NCBI GenBank assembly: GCA_035196065.1
Contig: CP136575.1
Coordinates: forward strand, 1,962,769 to 2,026,768
Length of the DNA: 64,000 nucleotides
Reading direction: 5' to 3'
Origin: Sphingobium sp.
GTDB taxonomy: Bacteria; Pseudomonadota; Alphaproteobacteria; Sphingomonadales; Sphingomonadaceae
Shown here: positions 48,451-56,818 of the stretch, one piece after another
Position numbering within the stretch: position 1 is the stretch's first letter
Layout: each line of letters begins with the position of its first letter
Notes under the pieces: model-generated
What the model saw: the letters and a program-made list of their open reading frames with translations, nothing else
Databases searched by the model: none
Told to the model about the DNA's origin: nothing
Made by a program: the position numbers and the translations under genes

Positions 48451-48930
48451 ATGAACGTTCATGATTTCACGGTCGATATGCCCGGCGGGGGCAAGCAGGA
48501 TATGTCCGCCTATAAGGGCAAGGTTCTTCTGCTGGTAAACACGGCATCTAAATGCGGCTTCACCCCGCAATATAAGGGGCTGGAAGAACTGCACCGCAAA
48601 TATGCCGATAAGGGGTTGGTCGTCATGGCCTTTCCCTGCAACCAGTTTGGTGCGCAGGAACCCGGCGATGAAGAAGAGATTAAGAATTTCTGCTCGCTCA
48701 CTTATGATGTCAGCTTTCCGCTCGCCAAAAAGGTTGACGTCAATGGCGATGCTGCCGACCCGTTGTGGAAACATCTGAAAGACCAGCAGGCGGGGCTGTT
48801 GGGCACCCGCGCGATCAAGTGGAATTTCACCAAATTCCTTGTCGATGCCGATGGCAAAGTAGTGGGCCGCTATGGTCCGCAGGTTGCGCCGACTGCACTT
48901 GAAAAGGATATCCAGCGCTTGCTGGGCTGA
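48451..48930 (+). CDS. Glutathione peroxidase family protein
   Basis: A 159-residue thiol peroxidase of the GPx/BtuE family that reduces hydroperoxides. Active site NTASKCGFTPQYKGLE has Cys where animal enzymes have selenocysteine; VVMAFPCNQFGAQEPG supplies Gln and a second conserved Cys; WNFTKFLVDADG holds Trp and Asn of the catalytic tetrad. ATG at 48451 follows GGAAGAGCAG. It is 21 bases after lolD. Confidence 0.94.
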   Translation: MNVHDFTVDMPGGGKQDMSAYKGKVLLLVNTASKCGFTPQYKGLEELHRKYADKGLVVMAFPCNQFGAQEPGDEEEIKNFCSLTYDVSFPLAKKVDVNGDAADPLWKHLKDQQAGLLGTRAIKWNFTKFLVDADGKVVGRYGPQVAPTALEKDIQRLLG

Positions 48931-49013
48931 TACCGCTGTCGACCCCTGCTTTGTCCACAAAATAGCCGCGCCTTTTGATTGCAGAATCGGCGGCGCTGCA
49001 CCACCTTGCCACC

Positions 49014-52000
49014 ATGGCTTTCGCACCCTTCGTCCCGTTGCGGGTTTTTTCCGCTTACACCATGCTCGAAGGTGCGATTGAACCAAAGGCAATCGGCAAA
49101 TATGCCAAGGGTCTAGGCTTTCCCGCTGTTGCGGTCACCGATCGTAACGGTCTTTACGGGGTGATGCCTTTTGAGGATGGCTGCCGCGGGGTTGGCGTGC
49201 AGCCGATCATGGGCTTGATGCTCGGCGTGGCCCGCCCGCCCGAATATAGCGGCGGTCAGGCGGTGCGCGATTGGATCGCGCTTTATGCGCAGAATGAGGT
49301 CGGATACCAGAATCTGTGCAGACTTACGTCGTTCGCGCATCTTGAAAGCCCGACCGACGGCGAAGCCCAGATCCGTTTTTCACAGCTGGAAGACCATGTT
49401 GATGGGCTGATCGCGTTGACCGCTGGCGGCGAAGGTGCGCTCGCCCGGCTGTTCGCCGATGGCCAGCTGGATAGCGCAGCCGAATATTGTACCCGGCTTG
49501 AACAACTGTTCCCCGGGCGGCTTTATATCGAGATTGCACGGCGCGGTAATGCGGTTGAAGACGCGGCCGAAGAGGCATTGATCGCGCTGGCCTATGAACG
49601 CGGCCTCCCTTTGGTTGCGACCAACCCTGCATGTTTTGCAGAGCCTGATTTCTACCCTGCGCATGACGCCATGCTCTGCATTTCCGACGGCGAATATGTT
49701 GAAAATAGCGATCGCCGCAAAAGCTGCCCCCACGCCTGGATAAAGACTTGGCAGCAAATGTCGGAATTGTTCGCCGACGTGCCAGAGGCGTTGGCCAATA
49801 CATTGGTCGTGGCGCAGCGATGCGGAGTCGGCGCGCCGAAGCGCAAACCTATTTTGCCCAGCCTTGCCGGTGATCGCGCGGCGGAGGATGCGCAGTTGCG
49901 CCGGGATGCGCGTGAAGGGCTGATTGCTCGACTGGATCACGCCGGCATAGCCGCGGAGGATGCCCGAAAGCCTTATTTTGAACGGCTCGATTTCGAATGC
50001 GACGTCATCTGTTCGATGGGCTTTCCGGGCTATTTTCTGATTGTTGCCGATTTCATCAAATGGGCCAAGGCACATGATATTGCTGTGGGTCCGGGGCGCG
50101 GTTCAGGCGCAGGTTCGGTGGTGGCATGGGCGCTGACGATCACTGATCTTGATCCGCTGCAACTGGGATTGCTGTTCGAACGCTTTCTCAATCCCGAACG
50201 TGTGTCGATGCCCGACTTCGATATCGACTTTTGTGAAACGCGGCGCGGCGAAGTGATCCGTTATGTGCAGGAAAAATATGGCACGGGGCAGGTCGCGCAG
50301 ATCATCACCTTCGGTAAGCTGAAGGCGCGTGCCGTGCTGCGCGATACTGGCCGCGTATTGCAGATGAGCTATGGCCAGGTCGACCGGTTGTGCAAATTGG
50401 TGCCAAACCACCCGACCGATCCGTGGGATCTGGAACGCGCCTTGGGCGGCGTTCCGGAACTTCGTGAAGAATATCGCCGCGATGAGCAGGTGAAGCGTCT
50501 GTTCGACCTTGCGATGAAATTGGAAGGGCTGCCGCGGCACAGTTCCACCCATGCTGCAGGCGTGGTGATCGGTGACCGCCCCTTGTCAGAACTGGTGCCG
50601 CTCTATCGCGATCCGCGGTCCGATATGCCGGTGACGCAGTTTGACATGAAATTTGTAGAGGCGGCGGGGCTCGTAAAGTTCGACTTTCTTGGGCTCAAGA
50701 CGCTGTCGGTGCTGCAAAAGGCGGCACAGATGCTGGCGAAACGCGGCATCATCATAGAATATGACAAGCTGACGCTCGACGATACCGCGACCTATGAATT
50801 GCTGCAATCGGGCGATACCGTCGGTGTGTTCCAGCTTGAATCCGAGGGTATGCGGCGCACGCTGGCGGCGGTACGGCCGACCAATTTCGGGGACATTATT
50901 GCGCTCGTCTCCCTTTATCGTCCGGGTCCGATGGACAATATCCCGATGTTCGGCCGTCGCAAAAATGGCGAGGAGAAGATCGAATATCCGCATCCGCTTC
51001 TCGAAGGCATATTAGCGGAAACCTATGGCATCTTTGTTTATCAGGAACAGGTGATGCAGGCCGCGCAGATCCTTGCCGGCTATTCGCTGGGCGGTGCAGA
51101 TTTGCTGCGCCGCGCGATGGGCAAGAAGATCAAGTCCGAGATGGACGAGCAGCGTACGATCTTCGTCAAAGGCTGCGCCGAGCATAATGATATCGATGCG
51201 ACCAAAGCGAACGAGCTTTTTGACTTGATCGACAAGTTTGCAGGCTATGGTTTCAACAAGTCGCACGCGGCGGCCTATGCGCTATTATCTTATCACACCG
51301 GTTGGTTGAAACGGCATCATCCAGAAGCATTTTACGCAGCCTCAATGTGTTTCGATATGCACCAGACTGACAAGCTGGCGATATTTGTCGACGACATGCG
51401 CCGGTTGGGAACTGCGTGCCTGCCACCCTCGCTCAACCATAGCGAGGCGGAATTCAGCATAGAGGAAAGTGATGCCGGGCTTGCTGTGCGCTATGCGCTG
51501 GCCGGCCTCAAAAATGTCGGCGAAAAGGCGATGGAGGGTTTGGCGGCTGAGCGCGTGGCCAACGGACCCTATCGTGATCTTGATGATTTTGCCAACCGGA
51601 CCGACCCTTCGCAGATCAACCGGCGAAGCCTTGAAAACCTTGTATCAGCCGGCACCTTTGATGCGTTTGAATCCAACCGTGCATCACTTTTCACGGGGAT
51701 CGACACAATCCTTGCGACCGCACAGGCGGCTCGGGACCAGCGCGAAAGCGGGCAGGGCGGTCTGTTTGGCGGCGATGCTTCTGTTGGTGTAGGGCAGATG
51801 CGGTTTTCCAATGCCGAAAAATGGAGCGTCGCAGAAACTATGGAGCATGAGCGCGAGGCGTTCGGCTTTTACTTTGCGGCCCACCCGATCTCTCAGTTCA
51901 CCCAGATTGCCAACAGTCATGGTGCGCAAAGCTATCTTGAAATTATCGACTGCGGCCCGATCCCGGAAGGCAGCCGCAAATCTGGAACAATGGCTGCGAT

Positions 52001-52499
52001 GGTACAAGCGGTAAAATGGCGCGAATCGCGCCGCGGCAACCGCTTTGTTCAGGCCGAATTTTCAGATAGCAGCGGCCAGTTTCAGGCGAGCTGTTTCGAT
52101 GAGGGCGTATGCGCCAGCCTTGCCGAATGGGCAAAGAGCGGTGAATGCATTTTGCTGACGGTTGAAATGGACCTGCCTTCAGGTGAGGAAATTCCTCGCA
52201 TTGCCGTGCGCAGCGCAAAGCCGCTGGCGGGTCTTGTCGCCAACACCCAGTTCAAGATGTTGCTGGAGGTTGAGCATGTCGATGTCTTTGCCCGGCTGCA
52301 GCAATTGATCCTGCCTTTGAACGGCGGGCGCGGCGAAGTGGTGGCGCGGACGAAATTGCCGGATGGGGTGACCGCCGATATTGTGCTTGGCCGCAAATTC
52401 CGTCTTGACGTGGAACTGGTCGACAAGGTGAAAGGGATTGAGGGAGTCAGCCATGTCGAGCTGGCGCCGATCAAGCCGCATTTAATGAGTGTTCGCTAA
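49014..52499 (+). CDS. dnaE: DNA polymerase III alpha subunit
   Basis: A 1161-residue replicative polymerase. It has an N-terminal PHP domain, the palm with GPGRGSGAGSVVAW, LNPERVSMPDFDIDFCE (catalytic aspartates) and HSSTHAAGVVIG, FAGYGFNKSHAAAYA in the fingers, an internal clamp motif QGGLF (about residue 920) and a C-terminal OB fold. The ATG at 49014 is chosen for its MAFAPFVPLRVFSAY start; a TTG at 48975 is also open. In the PHP domain the first metal-binding His-x-His (usually HLRVHS) reads PLRVFS, so PHP metal binding is probably lost. Error-prone DnaE2 is excluded by length and motifs. Confidence 0.95.
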   Translation: MAFAPFVPLRVFSAYTMLEGAIEPKAIGKYAKGLGFPAVAVTDRNGLYGVMPFEDGCRGVGVQPIMGLMLGVARPPEYSGGQAVRDWIALYAQNEVGYQNLCRLTSFAHLESPTDGEAQIRFSQLEDHVDGLIALTAGGEGALARLFADGQLDSAAEYCTRLEQLFPGRLYIEIARRGNAVEDAAEEALIALAYERGLPLVATNPACFAEPDFYPAHDAMLCISDGEYVENSDRRKSCPHAWIKTWQQMSELFADVPEALANTLVVAQRCGVGAPKRKPILPSLAGDRAAEDAQLRRDAREGLIARLDHAGIAAEDARKPYFERLDFECDVICSMGFPGYFLIVADFIKWAKAHDIAVGPGRGSGAGSVVAWALTITDLDPLQLGLLFERFLNPERVSMPDFDIDFCETRRGEVIRYVQEKYGTGQVAQIITFGKLKARAVLRDTGRVLQMSYGQVDRLCKLVPNHPTDPWDLERALGGVPELREEYRRDEQVKRLFDLAMKLEGLPRHSSTHAAGVVIGDRPLSELVPLYRDPRSDMPVTQFDMKFVEAAGLVKFDFLGLKTLSVLQKAAQMLAKRGIIIEYDKLTLDDTATYELLQSGDTVGVFQLESEGMRRTLAAVRPTNFGDIIALVSLYRPGPMDNIPMFGRRKNGEEKIEYPHPLLEGILAETYGIFVYQEQVMQAAQILAGYSLGGADLLRRAMGKKIKSEMDEQRTIFVKGCAEHNDIDATKANELFDLIDKFAGYGFNKSHAAAYALLSYHTGWLKRHHPEAFYAASMCFDMHQTDKLAIFVDDMRRLGTACLPPSLNHSEAEFSIEESDAGLAVRYALAGLKNVGEKAMEGLAAERVANGPYRDLDDFANRTDPSQINRRSLENLVSAGTFDAFESNRASLFTGIDTILATAQAARDQRESGQGGLFGGDASVGVGQMRFSNAEKWSVAETMEHEREAFGFYFAAHPISQFTQIANSHGAQSYLEIIDCGPIPEGSRKSGTMAAMVQAVKWRESRRGNRFVQAEFSDSSGQFQASCFDEGVCASLAEWAKSGECILLTVEMDLPSGEEIPRIAVRSAKPLAGLVANTQFKMLLEVEHVDVFARLQQLILPLNGGRGEVVARTKLPDGVTADIVLGRKFRLDVELVDKVKGIEGVSHVELAPIKPHLMSVR

Positions 52500-52524
52500 G
52501 CAAAGCGAAACAGGGAGAGTGACT

Positions 52525-54129
52525 ATGTTAGGTGGAATGCAGGACTGGGATCTTAGGGTCTCCCATCTGATAGATTATGCCGCGCGGGAGCATGGCACGC
52601 GCGAGATTGTGACGCGCTGGTCGGACGGCCGGATCGAACGTACCAATTGGGCAGGCGTCGCTGGCGAAGCGCGGCGCATGGCGCAGGCCTTTGTTGCCAT
52701 GGGCATCAAGCCGGCTGACCGGATCGCTACTTTTGCCATGAACCACCATCGCCATCTGGCTGCATGGTATGGCGCGATCGGGTGCGGCGGCGTCATCCAC
52801 ACGGTCAATGTCCGCCTGTTCGACGAAGACCTGATCTACATCATGAACCATGCCGAAGACCGGGTGCTGATGTATGATGCCATGTTCCAGCCGATCATCG
52901 ACCGTCTGAAACCGCATCTGAAGACGGTTGAACATTATATCGTTTTTGACAGCCCTGAATATGAGGCGTTGATTGCCGCGCAGGACGGCAATTTCGACTG
53001 GGTGTGGGGCGATGAGCGCGATCCGTGCATGCTCTGTTATACCAGCGGCACGACGGGCAATCCCAAGGGTGTGCTTTACCAGCATCGTTCGACGATGCTG
53101 CACGCAATGGCAGAGGTTGCGCCGACCATCTTCAGCCTGGCTATGACATCGGCCTTGCTTCCGATCGTGCCGATGTTCCATGCGGCAAGTTGGGGTCTGC
53201 CTTTTGCAGGGGCACTGGCCGGTGTGAAGTTCGTCTTTTCGACTACCAATGAAGCCGCCGTGCTGCACCAACTCATGCTCGAAGAAGGCATCACCCACAG
53301 TGCGGGCGTGCCGACCGTCTGGCTGGCGATGTTCCAGCATCTGGATGCAGAACAGGCGGCAGGACGTCGTTCCGATTTGGGCAAGCTGCAATTGGTCACC
53401 ATTGGTGGCACAGCTGCGCCGCGTATGATGATCGAGCGGCTGATGAAGCAAGGTGTGCGCGTTTCCCATGCCTGGGGCATGACGGAAACCTCGCCCATCG
53501 GAACCATGGGTGCGCCCATTCCGGGCTGGGACGAGATGAACCTCGATCAGCAGATCGACGTTGTTTCCAAGCAAGGCAAGATTCCCTTTGGCGTCGAATT
53601 GCGCGTGATCGACAAGGACGGCAATGTCGCCCCGCGCGATGGCAAGACCGAGGGCGCGTTGCAGATTCGTGGGCCTTGGGTGATCAAGCGCTATTTCAAG
53701 GCAGAGGCGGATGCGACCGATGCCGACCAATGGTTTGATACCGGCGATGTCTCGGTGATCCACCCGGATGGCACGATGCAGATCACCGACCGCGTCAAGG
53801 ATGTGATTAAATCGGGCGGCGAATGGATCAGCTCGGTTGAGCTGGAAAATGCCGCAGTGGGTTGCCCCGGTGTGGCACAGGCGGCTGCTATTGGCGTCTA
53901 TCACCCGAAATGGGACGAGCGGCCGATCATCGTTGCCGTGAAAAAGCCCGGATCGGATTCACTGACCGAAGGTGATGTGATCGACTATTTGAAAGAACGG
54001 ATTGCCAAATGGTGGCTGCCTGACGAGGTGCATTTCGTCGACAGCATGCCGATCACCGGGACAGGCAAGATCCAGAAGGCTGAATTGCGCAAGCTGTATA
54101 AGGATTATAAGCTGCGGAGCCTTGGCTGA
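52525..54129 (+). CDS. Acyl-CoA synthetase (AMP-forming, long/medium-chain fatty acid type)
   Basis: A 534-residue member of the ANL superfamily that activates a carboxylic acid through an acyl-AMP. The P-loop-like motif is [19 protein letters not shown] (about residues 170-188), with [23 protein letters not shown] and [16 protein letters not shown], and the catalytic Lys near the end in [11 protein letters not shown]. The sequence is of the AlkK/FadD3-like group that includes medium-chain fatty acid CoA ligases. ATG at 52525 follows AGGGAGAG. The DUF1330 gene overlaps its stop by 1 base. Substrate uncertain. Confidence 0.9.
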   Translation: MLGGMQDWDLRVSHLIDYAAREHGTREIVTRWSDGRIERTNWAGVAGEARRMAQAFVAMGIKPADRIATFAMNHHRHLAAWYGAIGCGGVIHTVNVRLFDEDLIYIMNHAEDRVLMYDAMFQPIIDRLKPHLKTVEHYIVFDSPEYEALIAAQDGNFDWVWGDERDPCMLCYTSGTTGNPKGVLYQHRSTMLHAMAEVAPTIFSLAMTSALLPIVPMFHAASWGLPFAGALAGVKFVFSTTNEAAVLHQLMLEEGITHSAGVPTVWLAMFQHLDAEQAAGRRSDLGKLQLVTIGGTAAPRMMIERLMKQGVRVSHAWGMTETSPIGTMGAPIPGWDEMNLDQQIDVVSKQGKIPFGVELRVIDKDGNVAPRDGKTEGALQIRGPWVIKRYFKAEADATDADQWFDTGDVSVIHPDGTMQITDRVKDVIKSGGEWISSVELENAAVGCPGVAQAAAIGVYHPKWDERPIIVAVKKPGSDSLTEGDVIDYLKERIAKWWLPDEVHFVDSMPITGTGKIQKAELRKLYKDYKLRSLG

Positions 54130-54569
54130 TGGCGGCCGAGGCTCATGTCGATCCAACGCGCGCGGCGTTCGATGCCTTCAAGGCGTTGCCGCGTGACGTG
54201 CCGATCAACATGCTGAACCTCATCCGCTATCGCGATCTTGCCGCCTATCCTGACGGCCATGACCATGCGGGGAAGGGCTGGAGCGGCGAACGCGCTTATC
54301 AGGAATATGGCAAGACAAGCGGGCCGATTTTTACCCGGGTGGGCGGTCATGTGGTCTGGCGCGGCGCGTTCCAGACCGTGTTGACGGGGCCGGCTGACGA
54401 ACATTGGGATGCGGCCTTCATTGCCTTTTATCCGAATGCGGGTGCTTTCCTGGAAATGGTGACCGACCCGGATTACCGCCTTGCAGTCGTCAACCGTCAG
54501 GCGGCGGTGCAGACAAGCCGTCTCATCCGCTTTGCCCCGCTGGAAGGCGATCCAGACAGTTTTGCCTGA
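54129..54569 (+). CDS. DUF1330 domain protein
   Basis: A 146-residue protein with a dimeric ferredoxin-like fold predicted from DUF1330 similarity: VPINMLNLIRYRDLAAYPDG near the start, ERAYQEYGKTSGPIFTRVGG and WDAAFIAFYPNAGAFLEMV. No catalytic function is known for the family. TGATG overlap with the acyl-CoA synthetase stop indicates coupling, so it may act on or near the same pathway. It ends directly against the stop of the convergent radical SAM gene (no intergenic base). Confidence 0.8.
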   Translation: MAAEAHVDPTRAAFDAFKALPRDVPINMLNLIRYRDLAAYPDGHDHAGKGWSGERAYQEYGKTSGPIFTRVGGHVVWRGAFQTVLTGPADEHWDAAFIAFYPNAGAFLEMVTDPDYRLAVVNRQAAVQTSRLIRFAPLEGDPDSFA

Positions 54570-55658
54570 TCAAAAGAGGGCCAACTGACCGTCGCTGCGC
54601 GGCGGCACGAACTGATCGCTGCGAAGCTGTATCTTAGTCTGATTGAGCCCATATTTGCGTGCGGCGATCCTGAAACGGGTCTGGATAAGATCTGCCCATG
54701 GCCCGCTGCCGCGCATCCGGCTGAAGAAGTTGGGGTCATTGTTCCGCCCTTCGCGGATTGAGCGGACGATCGCCATCACCTTGGCCGCACGATCGGGGAA
54801 ATGGCATATCAGCCAGTCCTGGAACAGTGGCGCGACCTCATGCGGCAGGCGAAGGGGAATCCAGCTTGCGGTTTGTGCGCCCGCCTCTGCCGCGCGCTCA
54901 AGGATCGCTTCGATTTCATGATCGTTGATTGCGGGGATAACTGGCGCGACATTGACATGGGCAGGGATGCCCGCCTCGGCGAGCGCCCTTAACGCCGCCA
55001 ACCGCTTTTCGGGTCGAGCGGTGCGCGGTTCCAATTTGCGATGCAGTGCCGGATCGAGCATCGTCACCGATATGGCGACCGTCACCAGACGCTTGGCCGC
55101 CATCGGGGCGAGTAGATCCAAATCGCGCAAGACGCGGTCGGATTTGGTGGTGATCGTCAACGGATGGTTCGCCTCTGCCAGCACTTCAAGGCATTGCCGC
55201 ATGATCCGCCAATCCCGCTCGATTGGTTGATAGGCATCGGTGTTGGTGCCAAAGGCTATGGGCGTAGGGACATGGCCCTTTTTGCCTATTTCGATGCGCA
55301 ACAGCCGGGCCGCATCCGGTTTCGCAAATAAACGGCTTTCGAAATCGAGTCCCGGCGACAGATCATGATAGGCATGGGAGGCGCGCGCATAGCAATAGAT
55401 GCAGCCATGTTCGCAGCCGCGATAGGGGTTGACCGACTTGTCGAACGGAATGTCGGGTGAAGTGTTCCGGGCAATGATGGTCTTTGGCCGTTCTGTCGTA
55501 ACCTCGGTTTTCAGAGGTTGGATATCCTCGTCAATCTGCGATCGTTCATCCAGCCAGTCGCCGTCATCTGTGCGTTGTTGCAGGTTGAAGCGGCGTGAAA
55601 GGCCGTTGACGGGCGCTCCGCGTCCAGCGACGAAATCGGGATAGCAGCTTTTTGACAT
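54570..55658 (-). CDS. PA0069-type radical SAM protein (spore photoproduct lyase-like)
   Basis: A 362-residue radical SAM protein. The cluster motif is CEHGCIYC (C-x3-C-x2-C) followed by YARASHAYHDLSPGLDFESR, the signature of the SplB-related group (COG1533), with TKSDRVLRDLDLL and HVNVAPVIPAINDHE later. True spore photoproduct lyases repair DNA in spore formers; the role of these non-spore homologs is unknown. The ATG at 55658 is chosen over one at 55688 because the latter lies inside an SOS operator (55683-55697). The operator suggests a DNA-damage function. Confidence 0.85.
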   Translation of the reverse strand: MSKSCYPDFVAGRGAPVNGLSRRFNLQQRTDDGDWLDERSQIDEDIQPLKTEVTTERPKTIIARNTSPDIPFDKSVNPYRGCEHGCIYCYARASHAYHDLSPGLDFESRLFAKPDAARLLRIEIGKKGHVPTPIAFGTNTDAYQPIERDWRIMRQCLEVLAEANHPLTITTKSDRVLRDLDLLAPMAAKRLVTVAISVTMLDPALHRKLEPRTARPEKRLAALRALAEAGIPAHVNVAPVIPAINDHEIEAILERAAEAGAQTASWIPLRLPHEVAPLFQDWLICHFPDRAAKVMAIVRSIREGRNNDPNFFSRMRGSGPWADLIQTRFRIAARKYGLNQTKIQLRSDQFVPPRSDGQLALF

Positions 55659-55682
55659 GCCATGAGAATAGCAATCAAAAGA

Positions 55683-55697
55683 GAACATATAAAGAAC
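55683..55697. promoter_or_regulatory. SOS (LexA) operator before the radical SAM gene
   Basis: On the minus strand GTTC-TTTATAT-GTTC, a perfect alphaproteobacterial LexA site with an A/T spacer, ends 24 bases upstream of the ATG at 55658. The divergent YbjN-like gene starts 71 bases the other way, so either or both could be controlled, with the leftward gene more likely. Confidence 0.7.
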
Positions 55698-55767
55698 ATA
55701 TTTCCCGACCTAGGCTATTGCGATTTCATATTCGCTGGGTGATATCCAAGGCAGAAAAGGGGGCACT

Positions 55768-56271
55768 ATGTACAAACTAATTCTGGCCGCTGCGGCATCG
55801 ATCAGCGTTTCAGGCGCCGCATATTCCAATGATGACAATATTTGCGAAAAAGGCCTGATCTGCGCTTCCGAGCCGGCAACGATCGTCGCTGCGATGCAGG
55901 AAGAGGGCTATCGCGCCAAGCTGGAAAAGGACAAGCGCGGTGATCCGATCATCCGCAGCGAAGTGAGCGGATATGAATTTGAGGTTTATTTCTACGGTTG
56001 CGTAGAGGGCAAAAACTGCAACACGATTCAATTCTACACCGGCTTTAGTGCAGAGGACGACAATACGCCTGACTATGCGAACAAGTGGAACACCGAAAAA
56101 CGGTTCATAAAGGCTTATACGAACGAGAAAAAAGAACTGTTGCTAGAATATGATATTTCGACCGTGGGCGGAGTGAACAAACGCAATTTTGCCGATACAC
56201 TCGACTGGTGGGCAACAATGCTGGGCGAGTTTTCCCAATTTGTTAAAGCGCAGAAGTCCAATACGAAATAA
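55768..56271 (+). CDS. Exported YbjN-domain-like protein
   Basis: A 167-residue secreted protein. A signal peptide (MYKLILAAAASISVSGAAYS) precedes a domain with ICASEPATIVAAMQEEGYRA, GDPIIRSEVSGYEFEVYFYGC and FADTLDWWATMLGEF, which resembles the YbjN/type-III-chaperone-like family common in sphingomonad exported proteins. Four cysteines (in ICEKGLIC and YGCVEGKNC) could form two disulfides. ATG follows AAAGGGGGCAC. Function unknown. Confidence 0.7.
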   Translation: MYKLILAAAASISVSGAAYSNDDNICEKGLICASEPATIVAAMQEEGYRAKLEKDKRGDPIIRSEVSGYEFEVYFYGCVEGKNCNTIQFYTGFSAEDDNTPDYANKWNTEKRFIKAYTNEKKELLLEYDISTVGGVNKRNFADTLDWWATMLGEFSQFVKAQKSNTK

Positions 56272-56290
56272 GGTGGCCGACCGGGCCGGC

Positions 56291-56818
56291 TCAGATTTCG
56301 CGCAGGCGCGGCATCAGTTCGACAAAGTTGCAAGGCCGGTGGCGGCTGTCGAGTTGGTGAACCAGGATTTTCTCCCATCCGTCGCGCACTGCGCCATTTG
56401 ATCCGGGGAGTGCGAAGATATAGGTCCCGCGCGCCAGCACAGCACAGGCGCGGCTCTGGATCGTCGATGTACCAATGGTCTCGTAGCTGAGCATTCGGAA
56501 CAACTCGCCGAAACCCGGAATATCCTTGCTCTTCACGCGGTCTAGCGCTTCTGGCGTGATATCCCGCCCGGTCAGCCCGGTGCCACCGGTAAGGATCACG
56601 CAATCGACATTTTCGTCATCGATATGCACGTGCAGGCGTGCCACCAGTTGCGATGTTTCGTCACGTTCGATCGCGCGATCGACAAGAATATGGCCTGCTG
56701 CGCTGATGTAATTGGCCAACAGATCGCCGCTGGTGTCGGTTTCAAAGTTGCGCGTGTCGGATACAGTGATCAGCGCGATGTTGATCGGCTTGAACGGGCG
56801 GCTTTCATCGAGCGGCAT
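56291..56818 (-). CDS. moaB: Molybdenum cofactor biosynthesis protein B
   Basis: A 175-residue MoaB/MogA-fold protein, involved in molybdopterin adenylylation. It has ALITVSDTRNFETDTSGD, VILTGGTGLTGRDITPEAL and FALPGSNGAVRDGWEKIL. The ATG at 56818 follows GGAGG and gives the usual N-terminus (an ATG 132 bases upstream in frame lies inside slt). Its start overlaps the slt stop by 14 bases. Together with moaC and moeA it shows that the organism makes Moco. Confidence 0.93.
   Translation of the reverse strand: MPLDESRPFKPINIALITVSDTRNFETDTSGDLLANYISAAGHILVDRAIERDETSQLVARLHVHIDDENVDCVILTGGTGLTGRDITPEALDRVKSKDIPGFGELFRMLSYETIGTSTIQSRACAVLARGTYIFALPGSNGAVRDGWEKILVHQLDSRHRPCNFVELMPRLREI

Noticed and set aside
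52528-53904. A 458-codon open frame antisense to the acyl-CoA synthetase
   Set aside because: Shadow of a clear ANL-superfamily gene; His/Arg-rich composition, no motif.
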